DNA from: Litchfieldia sinesaloumensis | Lineage (GTDB): Bacteria; Bacillota; Bacilli; Bacillales; Bacillaceae_L | Direction of reading: 5' to 3' | Length of the DNA: 64,000 nt | NCBI RefSeq assembly: GCF_900156865.1 | Contig: NZ_LT732529.1 | Location: 3,808,001 to 3,872,000 of the forward strand | Shown: in pieces, positions 42,575-51,622 of the stretch | Layout: each line of letters opens with the position of its first letter | How positions within the stretch are numbered: position 1 is the stretch's first letter | Program-made: the position numbers and the translations under genes | The notes under the pieces: model-generated | What the model was told of the DNA's origin: nothing | The model's database searches: none | The model's input: only the letters and a program-made list of their open reading frames with translations

Positions 42575-43024
42575 TCATCTCCGTTTTTTACGACCTCGTT
42601 TGCGTCCCCTTATGACAAACAGCAAAATGAAACCAATTACAGCCCCAATCGTATTTAAAATAATATCGTCTACATCAAAGCTACCAAGCATACTGAAAAG
42701 TTGCAAGACCTCGAGTGAAGTGATCCCTATGATGAAAACTACGATAAACCTGAAGAAATTTGTAAGCCTTGGAAAAAGAACCGGCAAGATGATACCAAAC
42801 GGTATAAATACTCCGATATTTCCAGCCATATTTATAACCCAGATGTGAAAAGGAAAATGATCGTAGTAGGTAAAGTAATTCCTTATCGTTGAAAAAGGCG
42901 TGAGGTTGTACCGGAATTCAGAACCTTTTGTCCGGGAAAATGCAAAAAACATCCAATAAAAAAGGAATAGTGTATAGGTGATTAACACCGTACCAGCCAA
43001 AAAACGTTTTGTAGCTTGTCCCAA
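42575..43024 (-). CDS. VanZ-family membrane protein
   Basis: 149 residues with four or five membrane helices and the VanZ features NLTPFSTI, GNIGVFIPFGIILP, FIIGITSLEVLQLF and DVDDIILNTIGAVIG. VanZ members in some species lower teicoplanin sensitivity; most chromosomal members are of unknown role. The Arg/Lys-rich tail is cytoplasmic. Convergent with the TIM-barrel gene. Confidence 0.88.
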   Translation of the reverse strand: MGQATKRFLAGTVLITYTLFLFYWMFFAFSRTKGSEFRYNLTPFSTIRNYFTYYDHFPFHIWVINMAGNIGVFIPFGIILPVLFPRLTNFFRFIVVFIIGITSLEVLQLFSMLGSFDVDDIILNTIGAVIGFILLFVIRGRKRGRKKRR

Positions 43025-43162
43025 CTTTTTTATTTCTCCAATCCTCGAATATTATACTCATCTACTCTACCGTAAAATAGAAGCAATGTCACATGTGTTT
43101 TTCGTTTTTAGTTATTTCGATTATAATGAGGGTAACGCTTACGAAAAAAGGATGTTGTAAAA

Positions 43163-43567
43163 ATGGATATGATTACTTGGTTGCAAATTGGACTAGGAAT
43201 AGTCTTTATTTTTCTTATCATTAATTCTTTTGGACCTGTAAAGGACCTTGCTCATTTATCAGAGGTAGATTTTAAGGAAAAAATGAAAAAACCACAGAAT
43301 GTGACACTTATTGATGTGCGTAACCCCTATGAATTTCGAGCAGATCATATTGAAGGCGCAATTAATATTCCGCTTAATAAAATCAAACGAAACAAAGCTG
43401 AAATTCCAACTAATAAAGACATCGTTTTATATTGTCAAACTGGAATTCGTAGTAAGCAAGCTGCGAAAGCGATTAGAAGAAGACATAAGGACTTGCCCCT
43501 TGCACATTTAAAGGGTGGCCTTTTTAGTCTGAATACTACCTCTACACCTGATAAAAAACAAAAGTAA
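43163..43567 (+). CDS. membrane-anchored rhodanese (YqhL-like)
   Basis: 134 residues: N-terminal membrane helix (about 4-21) and rhodanese domain (about 35-125) with LIDVRNPYEFRADHIEGAIN and active loop CQTGIRS (Cys91). It resembles B. subtilis YqhL. It is separate from the persulfide island, has no CstR-type palindrome upstream, and probably has a general sulfurtransferase role. Confidence 0.85.
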   Translation: MDMITWLQIGLGIVFIFLIINSFGPVKDLAHLSEVDFKEKMKKPQNVTLIDVRNPYEFRADHIEGAINIPLNKIKRNKAEIPTNKDIVLYCQTGIRSKQAAKAIRRRHKDLPLAHLKGGLFSLNTTSTPDKKQK

Positions 43568-43573
43568 GTTATG

Positions 43574-43616
43574 AAACCGTACAGAAACCATCACGTTTGA
43601 CTGTACGGTTAATTAT
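43574..43616. terminator. hairpin after the rhodanese gene
   Basis: AACCGTACAG pairs with CTGTACGGTT around a 16-base loop. The T run is weak. Confidence 0.5.
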
Positions 43617-43650
43617 ACATATAATAAAAGAGTAGGAGAATGCTAGAAGA

Positions 43651-44103
43651 GTGCGTTCAAAATTCTTTAGAAGGGGTGATGTCGTTGGGAAGTTATACCG
43701 TATTGGTGAGTTAGCAAGAGAAGCAAATGTATCAAAACGAACTATTGATTATTACACACAACTAGGTATTTTAACTCCTATACGAACAGACTCTAACTAT
43801 CGTATTTATGGTGATGACGCGGTTGATACTCTTCATCTAGTTGCACAGTACAAGGAGTTAAACATTCCTTTACTTGAAATCAAGGAAAAGGTGGCATTGT
43901 TTCATACAAGTCGCCTAGAACAGGAGAGTGTTTTAAAATACACTCAGGCTCTTTCAAAGCGTATCGAGTATTTAGAAACTGAACTCAAAGAAATGAAGCC
44001 CATTTTAGAGTCTCTGCCTGAAGAGCAACAAAAATTTGTGATAAACAAAATGTCTACACAAAGCATGGCACTCGCGAAGCTAATTACAGTTCTGTTTACT
44101 TAA
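43651..44103 (+). CDS. MerR-family regulator beside a CBS-domain transporter
   Basis: 150 residues: MerR HTH (YRIGELAREANVSKRTIDYY, about 16-70) followed by a coiled coil and no clear effector domain or metal-binding cysteines. The gene pair MerR then CNNM-type protein mirrors B. subtilis yhdQ/yhdP. The only in-frame start before the HTH is GTG 43651, whose nearest RBS (AGGAG, 43634-43638) is 12 bases off. A much better RBS (AGAAGGGGTGATG, 43669-43681) precedes a TTG that is in the +1 frame. The true N-terminus is therefore uncertain. Confidence 0.75.
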   Translation: MRSKFFRRGDVVGKLYRIGELAREANVSKRTIDYYTQLGILTPIRTDSNYRIYGDDAVDTLHLVAQYKELNIPLLEIKEKVALFHTSRLEQESVLKYTQALSKRIEYLETELKEMKPILESLPEEQQKFVINKMSTQSMALAKLITVLFT

Positions 44104-44263
44104 TTAAGCGAGCTTGCGGGTCTCTAATGAATAAAATTAATAGATTAATAAATTTACAGAATAAATAATTAATAATACAAATACTTTATATAAACAACAT
44201 TTCTTTAACATGCAATGTAAGAAATGAAATAAAACTAAAACTTACCTATTTAGGAGGTGTAAT

Positions 44264-44288
44264 CCTTACTCGTTTCGAACGTGTAAGG
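44264..44288 (+). promoter_or_regulatory. hairpin that can hide the next gene's ribosome-binding site
   Basis: CCTTAC (44264-44269) pairs with GTAAGG (44283-44288), with an inner CGTT/AACG helix and a TCG loop. The 3' arm contains the AAGG of the only RBS for the TTG start at 44296. A possible translational switch. Confidence 0.45.
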
Positions 44289-44295
44289 AAACTAT

Positions 44296-45639
44296 TTGGA
44301 GATATTTAATTTGGTCATGGTTGCAATTTTAATTGCGTTAACTGCCTTTTTCGTAGCGTCGGAGTTTGCGATTGTAAAAGTAAGAAGCACTCGCATCGAC
44401 CAACTCGTGTCAGAAGGGAGGAAAAGCGCAATTGCAGCTAAGACTGTAACCTCAAATCTGGATGAATACCTGTCTGCTTGTCAGTTAGGTATTACAGTAA
44501 CAGCTTTAGGACTTGGATTCCTTGGCGAATCGACATTCGAAGCATTACTACATCCATTGTTCGGTATGATAAATATCCCGGATTCTGTTTCAACTGCTTT
44601 ATCAATTACAATTGCGTTCCTGATTATTACGTTTTTACACGTAGTCGTCGGAGAACTTGCACCAAAAACAATCGCAATTCAAAAGGCTGAAAGAATCACA
44701 ATGATTTTTGCTAGACCTTTAATCTTTTTCTATAAACTTATGTTTCCGTTAATTTGGGTGTTGAACGGTTCAGCTCGTTTGTTAACAGGTCTTTTCGGTT
44801 ATAAGCGAATATCAGAAAACGACATTGCCCATACAGAGGAAGAATTGCGACTTATTTTATCTGAAAGCTATAAAAATGGTGAAATTAACCAATCTGAATA
44901 TAAATATGTAAACAAAATCTTTGAATTCGATGATCGTGTGGCCAAAGAAATCATGGTGCCACGAACGGAGATTATCGCTCTTGATAAGGAAAAATCAGTC
45001 GAAGAAATTTTACAGATCATGACGAGTGAAAAATACACACGTTACCCAGTCGTTGATGGGGATAAAGACCATATAATTGGATTAGTTAACTTAAAAGAAT
45101 TGCTGACCGATGTTGTAACTGGCACCGGAGCTCGTGAAAAAACAATAGAAGATTATACACGTCCAATAATCCATGTGATTGAGTCAATTCCAATCCAGGA
45201 ATTACTTGCAAAGATGCAAAAAGAAAGTGTTCACATGGCAATCTTAATCGATGAATATGGTGGAACTTCTGGATTAGTTACGGTTGAAGATATCCTTGAA
45301 GAAATCGTTGGTGAAATCCGCGATGAGTTCGATACGGATGAAAAGCCGGCAATCCAAAAAATTAACGATACAACAACCGTTTTAGACGGTAAGGTCTTAA
45401 TTGGTGAAGTTAATGACTTGTTTGGTTTCCAGATTGACGATACAGATGTTGATACAATCAGTGGATGGATCCTAACTGAACAAATTGATGCCCACCCTGG
45501 TGACAAAATCCCGTATGGTGATTATGAGTTTAGAATTATCGAAATGGACGGTCACCATATTAAATCACTAGAGATCAAAAAAATAATACAACAAGAACAA
45601 CTCTATGCCATTGGTCAGAGTGCAAGCGCACTTGAATAA
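44296..45639 (+). CDS. CNNM/CBS-domain membrane transporter (YhdP/MpfA type, magnesium export)
   Basis: 447 residues: CNNM (DUF21) membrane domain of four helices (about 1-195), a CBS pair (about 205-335, YTRYPVVDGDKDHIIGLVNL and ESVHMAILIDEYGGTSGLV), and a C-terminal CorC/HlyC domain (about 350-435). Family members YhdP of B. subtilis and MpfA of S. aureus are linked to magnesium export. Bacilli carry several paralogues, so the symbol is left open. TTG start 44296, RBS AAGGA (44286-44290). The adjacent MerR gene supports the YhdP comparison. Confidence 0.88.
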   Translation: MEIFNLVMVAILIALTAFFVASEFAIVKVRSTRIDQLVSEGRKSAIAAKTVTSNLDEYLSACQLGITVTALGLGFLGESTFEALLHPLFGMINIPDSVSTALSITIAFLIITFLHVVVGELAPKTIAIQKAERITMIFARPLIFFYKLMFPLIWVLNGSARLLTGLFGYKRISENDIAHTEEELRLILSESYKNGEINQSEYKYVNKIFEFDDRVAKEIMVPRTEIIALDKEKSVEEILQIMTSEKYTRYPVVDGDKDHIIGLVNLKELLTDVVTGTGAREKTIEDYTRPIIHVIESIPIQELLAKMQKESVHMAILIDEYGGTSGLVTVEDILEEIVGEIRDEFDTDEKPAIQKINDTTTVLDGKVLIGEVNDLFGFQIDDTDVDTISGWILTEQIDAHPGDKIPYGDYEFRIIEMDGHHIKSLEIKKIIQQEQLYAIGQSASALE

Positions 45640-45645
45640 TTAATT

Positions 45646-45683
45646 AAAGCCTTGACGGATTTCAAAGCCGTCAAGGCTTTTTA
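45646..45683 (+). terminator. intrinsic terminator
   Basis: AAAGCCTTGACGG pairs with CCGTCAAGGCTTT, then TT. A strong stem. Confidence 0.85.
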
Positions 45684-45756
45684 GTTTGTCGAGAGAGTGG
45701 TATGATTGTTTGGTTGGTTTGGTTATTCCGATTTAAAAGTAATGTGATAAAAAGAA

Positions 45757-45970
45757 GGTTGCGCATGCTTTAGAAAAGGTGATCCGGAGGAAACTATGCG
45801 CATCATCCATAAAAAGGGAAAAATGGCACGAGAAGCGGCACTTGCTTCCAAGTTTATCCACATGCGCATGACTTTTAAGTAAACGTATGCGAAAAGCATG
45901 CGGAAAAGCAGGTTGCGCATGATTCAGGAAAGGTAAGCTGGGCAAACCATGCGCATCATCCATAAAAAGG
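45757..45970. repeat. two copies of a 61-bp palindromic repeat (third copy at 46371-46431)
   Basis: Copies at 45757-45818 and 45910-45970, and a more diverged one at 46371-46431, each begin with GGTTGCGCATG or similar, end with CATGCGCATCATCCATAAAAAGG or similar, and differ in the middle. The TGCGCA hexamer occurs seven times between 45760 and 46407, usually as paired arms ATGCGCA/TGCGCAT that can form hairpins. Reading frames across this region are not genes. Confidence 0.75.
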
Positions 45971-46007
45971 AAAGGTAAGCTCAAATAAAGTCCTTCATTT
46001 CCTAACT

Positions 46008-46331
46008 ACCCAAATGCAAGGACAAAAGCAGCCTTTACAGGTCCGCATTCTCCTAAATTTACCCAAATGCAAGGACGAAAGCTGCTTTTGCAGGTCCGCA
46101 TTCTCCTAAATTTACCCAAACGCAAGGACGAAAGCCGCCTTTACAGGTCCGCATCCTCCTAATTTTACCCAAATGCAAGGACAAAAGCAGCCTTTGCAGG
46201 TTCATATCCTCCTAATTTCACCCAAATGAGAGGAGGGAAGCAGCCTTTACAGGTCCGTATCCTCCTAATTTTACCCATATGCAAGGACGAAAGCTGCTTT
46301 TATAGGCTCGCTTCCACATCCTCCTAATTTT
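46008..46331. repeat. six tandem 53-bp repeats
   Basis: Units start at 46008, 46061, 46114, 46167, 46220 and 46273. The first five are exactly 53 bases and the last is 59 because of a 6-base insertion. Each has ACCCAAATGCAAGGAC near its start, AAAGCAGCCTTT/AAAGCTGCTTTT in the middle, and TCCTCCTAATTT at the end. The central AAAGC..GCTTT pair forms a short hairpin. Units differ by a few substitutions. They have no spacer structure. With the flanking palindromes they fill the 950-base gap before ddl. Confidence 0.9.
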
Positions 46332-46593
46332 TAAGTGAAAGTATGAGAAGAGCATTAAGCAGAATGCGCATGCTTTAGCTACCGTATGCTCGACGAAACC
46401 ATGCGCAACATCTATATAAAGTACCTAACAAAACACCCAACCCTAATCGAACTCCCCTAAATATAGAACAAGCCTAGACAGACACTTTTCTGGACTCTTG
46501 TAATAAATTATAGAAATGTCATGTATTTGTTATATAATATAAAAGCGTAAATGTTAGAATAAAGGCTATACGAATTTATTAGGAGGAAGCTTA

Positions 46594-47679
46594 ATGAAAG
46601 TAAAACTAGGCTTGCTATACGGAGGGAAATCAGCTGAGCACAAGGTTTCCTTGCAAACCGCATTGGCTGTTATTAAAGCATTAGATCACTCAAAATATGA
46701 TATTCATCCCATTTATATATCGGAACAAGGCGAATGGATTCGCGGCGGTCAATTGACGGGACCAGTCGAAGACGTCAAGAAATTAATATTAACAGAGTCA
46801 GGAACTTCGATCTCGCCAGTTTCATTAAATACGGAACTTTTTCCGGCGCAGTCTTCTGAACATCAGGAAGCAATTGATGTAGTGTTCCCACTATTACATG
46901 GACCGAATGGAGAGGACGGAACGGTTCAGGGCTTGCTTGAATTAGTAAACATCCCTTATGTAGGTAACGGAGTACTTGCTTCATCAGCTGGTATGGATAA
47001 AGTTATTATGAAAAATATCTTCGCCCAAGCAGGTCTGCTTCAGGCGAAATATGTATCATATATTCGTAGCGAATGGAAGCAAAATCCAGAAGAAGCCTAT
47101 TCTAAGGTTGAGGCAGAACTTGGTTACCCATGCTTTGTAAAACCTGCAAATCTTGGATCAAGCGTTGGAATTAGCAGGGCTACAAATCGTGAGAGCCTTG
47201 AAAAGGCGTTTGAAGAAGCTTTCATCTTTGATCGTAAAGTCATTATTGAAGAGGCAATCATTGGACGTGAAATTGAAATAGGAGTATTAGGTAACGATAA
47301 CCCGAGTTGCTCAGTCGTTGGGGAAATTGTCCCTAAAAAAGACTTCTATGACTATAAAGCTAAATATGAGGATGGCGATACAGCTCTTATCATCCCTGCA
47401 GATATCACAGAGGAGCAATATGAAACTGTAAAATCAGAAGCAATCAAAGCGTTTAAGGCACTTGATTGCTCAGGTTTAGTAAGAGCAGACTTCTTCCTGA
47501 CTAAAAAAGGAGAAGTAATTATAAACGAAGTAAACACAATGCCTGGATTTACACCGTTTAGTATGTTCCCACTATTATGGCAGGAAGCTGGTGTTAGCTA
47601 TCCAGAGTTAATTGAAAAACTAGTAAATCTTGCAATCGAACGTCACGCTGAAAAACAAACGATTAAATATACGATGTAA
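46594..47679 (+). CDS. ddl: D-alanine-D-alanine ligase
   Basis: 361-residue ATP-grasp enzyme making the D-Ala-D-Ala dipeptide for peptidoglycan. Motifs: [14 protein letters not shown] at the start, [17 protein letters not shown], the glycine loop [43 protein letters not shown] precedes ATG 46594. It forms a cell-wall pair with murF, as in B. subtilis. It follows the repeat block, so promoter elements lie in a short AT-rich stretch with TATAAT at 46533-46538. Confidence 0.95.
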   Translation: MKVKLGLLYGGKSAEHKVSLQTALAVIKALDHSKYDIHPIYISEQGEWIRGGQLTGPVEDVKKLILTESGTSISPVSLNTELFPAQSSEHQEAIDVVFPLLHGPNGEDGTVQGLLELVNIPYVGNGVLASSAGMDKVIMKNIFAQAGLLQAKYVSYIRSEWKQNPEEAYSKVEAELGYPCFVKPANLGSSVGISRATNRESLEKAFEEAFIFDRKVIIEEAIIGREIEIGVLGNDNPSCSVVGEIVPKKDFYDYKAKYEDGDTALIIPADITEEQYETVKSEAIKAFKALDCSGLVRADFFLTKKGEVIINEVNTMPGFTPFSMFPLLWQEAGVSYPELIEKLVNLAIERHAEKQTIKYTM

Positions 47680-47689
47680 CCAACAAAAC

Positions 47690-47721
47690 GAAACACTATT
47701 CTTTTTATTGAATAGTGTTTC
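47690..47721 (+). terminator. hairpin between ddl and murF
   Basis: GAAACACTATT pairs with AATAGTGTTTC across a T-rich loop. There is little T run after it, so it may be an attenuator or an mRNA-processing site rather than a full stop. Confidence 0.5.
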
Positions 47722-47742
47722 TTCATGAAAGGAGAGATACTT

Positions 47743-49116
47743 GTGATAAAGAAAACCCTAGCTCAAATTTGCCAAATGGCAAAGGGAGAAAAACTGGACT
47801 CGCAATTCCAAGATATCTTAATCGAAGGTGTATCCATTGATACAAGAACCATCTCACCTGGTAATCTGTACATACCAATCATTGGTGAGACGTTTAATGG
47901 CCACCGGTTTATAGAGGCGGCAATTGAAAATGGTGCAGCGGCAGTCCTATGGGGAAGTAATCAACCGAATCCACCAGAGCAACTGCCAGTAATTTATGTA
48001 AAGGATACGTTAGAAGCCCTTCAAACTCTTGCTAAAAGCTACCGAGATGAACTTGCGATTAAAGTTGTTGGTATTACAGGAAGCAATGGGAAGACAACTA
48101 CCAAAGATATGGTTACATCTATCCTTTCAACTACCATGAAGGTCCAAAAGACTGAAGGTAATTTCAACAATCATATTGGCTTACCTTTAACGATTTTACG
48201 CCTCAAAGAAGATACAGAAGTAGCAGTACTAGAAATGGGCATGAGTGCATTTGGAGAAATTGAATTTCTCACTTTATTAGGACGTCCCGATGTTGCGGTT
48301 ATTACGAATATTGGTGAATCCCATATGCTTGATCTCGGTTCCCGAGAAGGAATTGCAAAAGCAAAATTGGAAATCGTAGAGGGACTATCGAACGATGGGT
48401 TGCTTGTATATCATGGTGATGAACCGCTGTTAACGGAGCGGGTTAGATCAATGGATATTCAAACGATTACATTTGGTGAGTCAGAACAAAATGACTTTTA
48501 CCCATTACGCATTAAACAAGAAAATGAAGGTACTTATTTTACAATTAATAAGCTTGAAGATAAAGAGTTTTATGCACCAGTACTTGGTAAGCATAATGTA
48601 AATAATGGGATGGCCGCTATGGCTGTAGCTCGTCACTTAGGTTTATCATGGGATCATATTGAAGCTGGTTTAAAGCAGATTAAAATCACCAATATGAGAC
48701 TGGAATTAATTGAAGGGATCAATGGTACGAAATTAATAAATGATGCCTATAATGCAAGTCCATTATCGATGAAAGCGGCAATTAGTCTCGTTCATGATTT
48801 AGATGCCTCAGGTAAAAAGCTGGTTGTGTTAGGTGACATGCTAGAGCTTGGTGACAAGGAGAAAGACTATCATGAAGAAGTAGGACGCTTCATCCAACCA
48901 GATAAGGTTGATTATGTATTTACATTCGGAGTGTTAGGGGAGCACATCGCGAATGGCGCAAAGCAATATTTCTCACCAGACCGAGTGTTTGCATACCAAG
49001 ACAAAGAACAGCTCATAGATGCAGTACGAAAGCTTTTATCCAAAGGTGATATTCTATTAGTAAAAGGATCACGTGGTATGAAGCTCGAGGAAGTCATAGT
49101 TGCTTTCAAAAAATAA
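47743..49116 (+). CDS. murF: UDP-N-acetylmuramoyl-tripeptide-D-alanyl-D-alanine ligase
   Basis: 457 residues; adds the D-Ala-D-Ala made by Ddl to the UDP-MurNAc tripeptide. ATP loop GITGSNGKTTTKDM, EMGMSAFGEIEFLT, NDAYNASPLSMKAA and VLGDMLELG are conserved Mur-ligase motifs. GTG 47743 is preferred: AAAGGAGAG lies six bases upstream, while the in-frame ATG at 47725 is inside that RBS region. Ends at a terminator shared with a small convergent gene. Confidence 0.95.
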   Translation: MIKKTLAQICQMAKGEKLDSQFQDILIEGVSIDTRTISPGNLYIPIIGETFNGHRFIEAAIENGAAAVLWGSNQPNPPEQLPVIYVKDTLEALQTLAKSYRDELAIKVVGITGSNGKTTTKDMVTSILSTTMKVQKTEGNFNNHIGLPLTILRLKEDTEVAVLEMGMSAFGEIEFLTLLGRPDVAVITNIGESHMLDLGSREGIAKAKLEIVEGLSNDGLLVYHGDEPLLTERVRSMDIQTITFGESEQNDFYPLRIKQENEGTYFTINKLEDKEFYAPVLGKHNVNNGMAAMAVARHLGLSWDHIEAGLKQIKITNMRLELIEGINGTKLINDAYNASPLSMKAAISLVHDLDASGKKLVVLGDMLELGDKEKDYHEEVGRFIQPDKVDYVFTFGVLGEHIANGAKQYFSPDRVFAYQDKEQLIDAVRKLLSKGDILLVKGSRGMKLEEVIVAFKK

Positions 49117-49149
49117 AAAAAAGCTCGGTTCCTATTGCCGAGCTTTTTT
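49117..49149. terminator. bidirectional terminator
   Basis: AAAAGCTCGG pairs with CCGAGCTTTT around a short loop; T runs on both strands. Confidence 0.85.
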
Positions 49150-49252
49150 AGATGATAAAAGGAAGTATAACTAGCATTGATAATAGAATTCCTAGAGAAT
49201 ATGCGAATAGTTCTTTCATAAAACCTGTGTTTTCGTTGAATAGCTTGTCCAT
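49148..49252 (-). CDS. 34-residue membrane peptide
   Basis: Minus strand: ATG at 49252, with AGGAGG seven bases upstream, runs 34 codons to TAA. The product has a polar start (MDKLFNENTGFMKELF) and one hydrophobic helix (YSLGILLSMLVILPFII). It is convergent with murF and its stop overlaps the terminator. Similar single-helix peptides are widespread in Bacillus and often missed. The function is unknown; a membrane regulator or toxin-like role cannot be excluded. Confidence 0.7.
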   Translation of the reverse strand: MDKLFNENTGFMKELFAYSLGILLSMLVILPFII

Positions 49253-49496
49253 AAAAAAACCTCCTAAAATTTGTTCTTACTTATTAGTACGTATGAGAAC
49301 GTTAAATGTTACAAAAACATTACAATTATTTCAAAAATATTTTTATTTGGAATAAAAGGTCTCTATATATCAAATGAATATTTAAAAGTAATTTAAATCT
49401 TGAATGAAACTGTTTAATAAAGTTTATACTAATCATTGAAAATTCCGCTTTATTGCATTTCTAAATGTGTAGTGGTAAGATTACAAATACAGTGTT

Positions 49497-49607
49497 AAAA
49501 AGGGTACAGCTTGTCTACCAGATGGTGACAATGCCCTTTTATTAACTTTTTGGACGTGAACCCTGAGGGCATTACTTCCGTTATTTCACGGAAAATGTCC
49601 TTTTTTT
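49497..49607 (+). promoter_or_regulatory. attenuator-like leader upstream of cshA
   Basis: Hairpin 1 pairs AAAAAGGG (49497-49504) with CCCTTTT (49534-49540), with TTGTC/GACAA inside. Hairpin 2 is a terminator: GGGCATT (49567-49573) with AATGTCC (49594-49600), inner TTCCGT/ACGGAA, then seven T. AATGCCCT (49530-49537) is also fully complementary to AGGGCATT (49566-49573), so an alternative pairing would undo both. The leader lies about 400 bases before the helicase gene. Confidence 0.55.
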
Positions 49608-49703
49608 AAGCAGAATTCAACTTAAATAAGCTTGGATTATAACCCGGGCTGATTTAAGTAAGCCTCCAGCGGATGCCACGATTTTTCAAAGGAACTTTTC
49701 GAG

Positions 49704-49772
49704 CATAGGATCAAAGACTAAGAACGCCACTTCCTGTGGCAACGTCTTTGTGACCTACCTCGTGTGGGCCTA
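49704..49772. repeat. structured inverted repeat, copy 1
   Basis: ATAGGATCAAAGACTAAGAAC followed by a GCCAC/GTGGC hairpin and GTCTTTGTGACC. The outer CAAAGAC/GTCTTTG arms can pair. A copy about 85% alike, inverted, lies at 58501-58579 upstream of sigB. It lies in the gap before cshA, after the attenuator. Confidence 0.7.
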
Positions 49773-50010
49773 AAAAATCGGGCGCAAATACGCCAAGGCG
49801 CATTTGATTTCTGATCTACTATAAATACTAGGCAGAAGCCTACCTACGGCGCATACATCATGTGTAGGTTATGCGATCATGATGCAAACTTTTGTATCCA
49901 GCTTAATATCGTATTTATTTGAGGCGAAAGCCCAGTGTCTATAAAGATTTCCCGTCTAAAAGTCAATTTTGTCATTGTACAAATAGATTAACAAAAGGAG
50001 TATGAAAAAA

Positions 50011-51504
50011 TTGGCAGCATTTAACGAACTAGGGATTAGTCAGGATTTAATGAAATCGATAAGTAAAATGGGGTTTGAAGAAGCAACTCCCATTCAATCA
50101 CAAACGATTCCATTAGCACTCGAAGGGAATGACGTTATTGGTCAAGCCCAAACAGGAACAGGAAAAACAGCAGCATTTGGAATTCCGCTTATTGAAAATG
50201 TCGATGTAAAAGACGACAATATTCAAGGAATTGTCATTGCGCCAACTCGTGAACTTGCGATTCAAGTATCAGAAGAACTTTATAAAATTGGTCACTTTAA
50301 CCGTGTCCGAATTTTACCAATCTATGGTGGACAGGACATCTCTCGTCAAATCCGCTCATTGAAAAAACACCCACATATCATTGTTGGAACGCCAGGTCGT
50401 GTCATTGACCACATCAATAGAAAAACATTGAAGCTACAAAACGTAAAAACTGTTGTACTTGATGAAGCAGATGAAATGTTAAACATGGGCTTTATTGAGG
50501 ATATTGAGGCGATCCTAAAAGGAGTTCCTGAAGAACGTCAAACATTACTTTTCTCTGCAACAATGCCAGGTCCGATTCAACGCATTGCTGAGCGTTTCAT
50601 GAAAGACCCGAAAATTGTAAAAGTAAAAACAAAAGAAATGACTGTACCGAATATTCAACAGTACTATCTAGAAGTACAAGAAAAGAAAAAGTTTGATGTG
50701 TTAACTCGTTTATTAGACATACAATCACCAGAGTTAGCGATAATATTTGGTCGTACAAAGCGTCGTGTTGATGAGTTGTCAGAAGCGTTGACTTTAAGAG
50801 GCTATGCGGCTGAAGGTATTCATGGTGACCTTAGTCAGGCAAAGCGTATATCTGTTTTACGTAAATTCAAAGAAGGTTCTATTGAGGTCTTAGTTGCAAC
50901 AGATGTTGCGGCACGTGGTTTAGATATTTCTGGAGTAACACATGTTTACAACTTCGATATCCCACAAGACCCTGAAAGCTATGTACACCGAATTGGACGT
51001 ACTGGTCGTGCAGGAAAAACAGGTATGGCGATGACATTTGTTACACCTCGTGAGATTGGCCAACTTAAAAATGTAGAAAATACGACAAAACGTAAAATGG
51101 ACAAAATGAAGCCACCAACATTAGATGAGGCTTTAGAAGGTCAACAAAAGATCACAATGGAAAAAATCACATCAATGATTGAGTCCAATAACTTATCTTA
51201 CTATACACGTATTGCAGAGGAATTATTGGAAGAGCATGATTCAGTTTCTGTTGTAGCGGCTGCAATTAAGTTAATGACGAAAGAGCCAGACGCTACACCA
51301 ATTAAGCTAACTGAAGAGGCACCTATGCGTGTGAAGAGAGACAATAGAGATAATAACCGTGGAGGCGGACGTGACCGTGGGCGCTACAAGGGTGGCAATC
51401 GTGATCGCGGACGTGGTAATGGTGGACGCCAAGGTTCAGGTGGAAATCGTTATTCTTCAAGTGGTAGCAATCGCCGCGGTAATTTCCGTAAAAACGAAGA
51501 ATAA
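50011..51504 (+). CDS. cshA: DEAD-box ATP-dependent RNA helicase CshA
   Basis: 497 residues: Q motif [11 protein letters not shown], Walker [17 protein letters not shown] box [16 protein letters not shown] and [11 protein letters not shown], then a C-terminal dimerisation part and an Arg/Gly-rich tail (about 440-497, [13 protein letters not shown]) that binds RNA. CshA works in the RNA degradosome, ribosome assembly and cold adaptation. TTG 50011 is chosen because AAAAGGAG (49993-50000) is ten bases upstream; ATG 50002 is only one base from it. Gene order murF-cshA-ydbS matches B. subtilis. Confidence 0.93.
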   Translation: MAAFNELGISQDLMKSISKMGFEEATPIQSQTIPLALEGNDVIGQAQTGTGKTAAFGIPLIENVDVKDDNIQGIVIAPTRELAIQVSEELYKIGHFNRVRILPIYGGQDISRQIRSLKKHPHIIVGTPGRVIDHINRKTLKLQNVKTVVLDEADEMLNMGFIEDIEAILKGVPEERQTLLFSATMPGPIQRIAERFMKDPKIVKVKTKEMTVPNIQQYYLEVQEKKKFDVLTRLLDIQSPELAIIFGRTKRRVDELSEALTLRGYAAEGIHGDLSQAKRISVLRKFKEGSIEVLVATDVAARGLDISGVTHVYNFDIPQDPESYVHRIGRTGRAGKTGMAMTFVTPREIGQLKNVENTTKRKMDKMKPPTLDEALEGQQKITMEKITSMIESNNLSYYTRIAEELLEEHDSVSVVAAAIKLMTKEPDATPIKLTEEAPMRVKRDNRDNNRGGGRDRGRYKGGNRDRGRGNGGRQGSGGNRYSSSGSNRRGNFRKNEE

Positions 51505-51508
51505 TAAC

Positions 51509-51540
51509 AAAAACAGTGCACACAAGTGCACTGTTTTTTG
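51509..51540 (+). terminator. terminator of cshA
   Basis: AAACAGTGCAC pairs with GTGCACTGTTT, then TTT. Confidence 0.85.
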
Positions 51541-51622
51541 TTATATAACTTTTCTACAAAATCATTTATAATAATAGGATTGATATGAAAAATATTCCAA
51601 CAGTAGAAGGGGTGGTTGGATT

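Noticed and set aside
42564..42848. 94-residue plus-strand frame
   Set aside because: It is antisense to the VanZ gene, which has clear membrane topology and family motifs.
45723..45984. two minus-strand frames of 65 and 83 residues with repeated MDDAH segments
   Set aside because: They arise from the palindromic repeats; the repeated peptides mirror repeated DNA, and there is no RBS.
46008..46331. CRISPR array
   Set aside because: The units are contiguous with no unique spacers, are 53 bases long and have no cas genes nearby. This is a simple tandem repeat.
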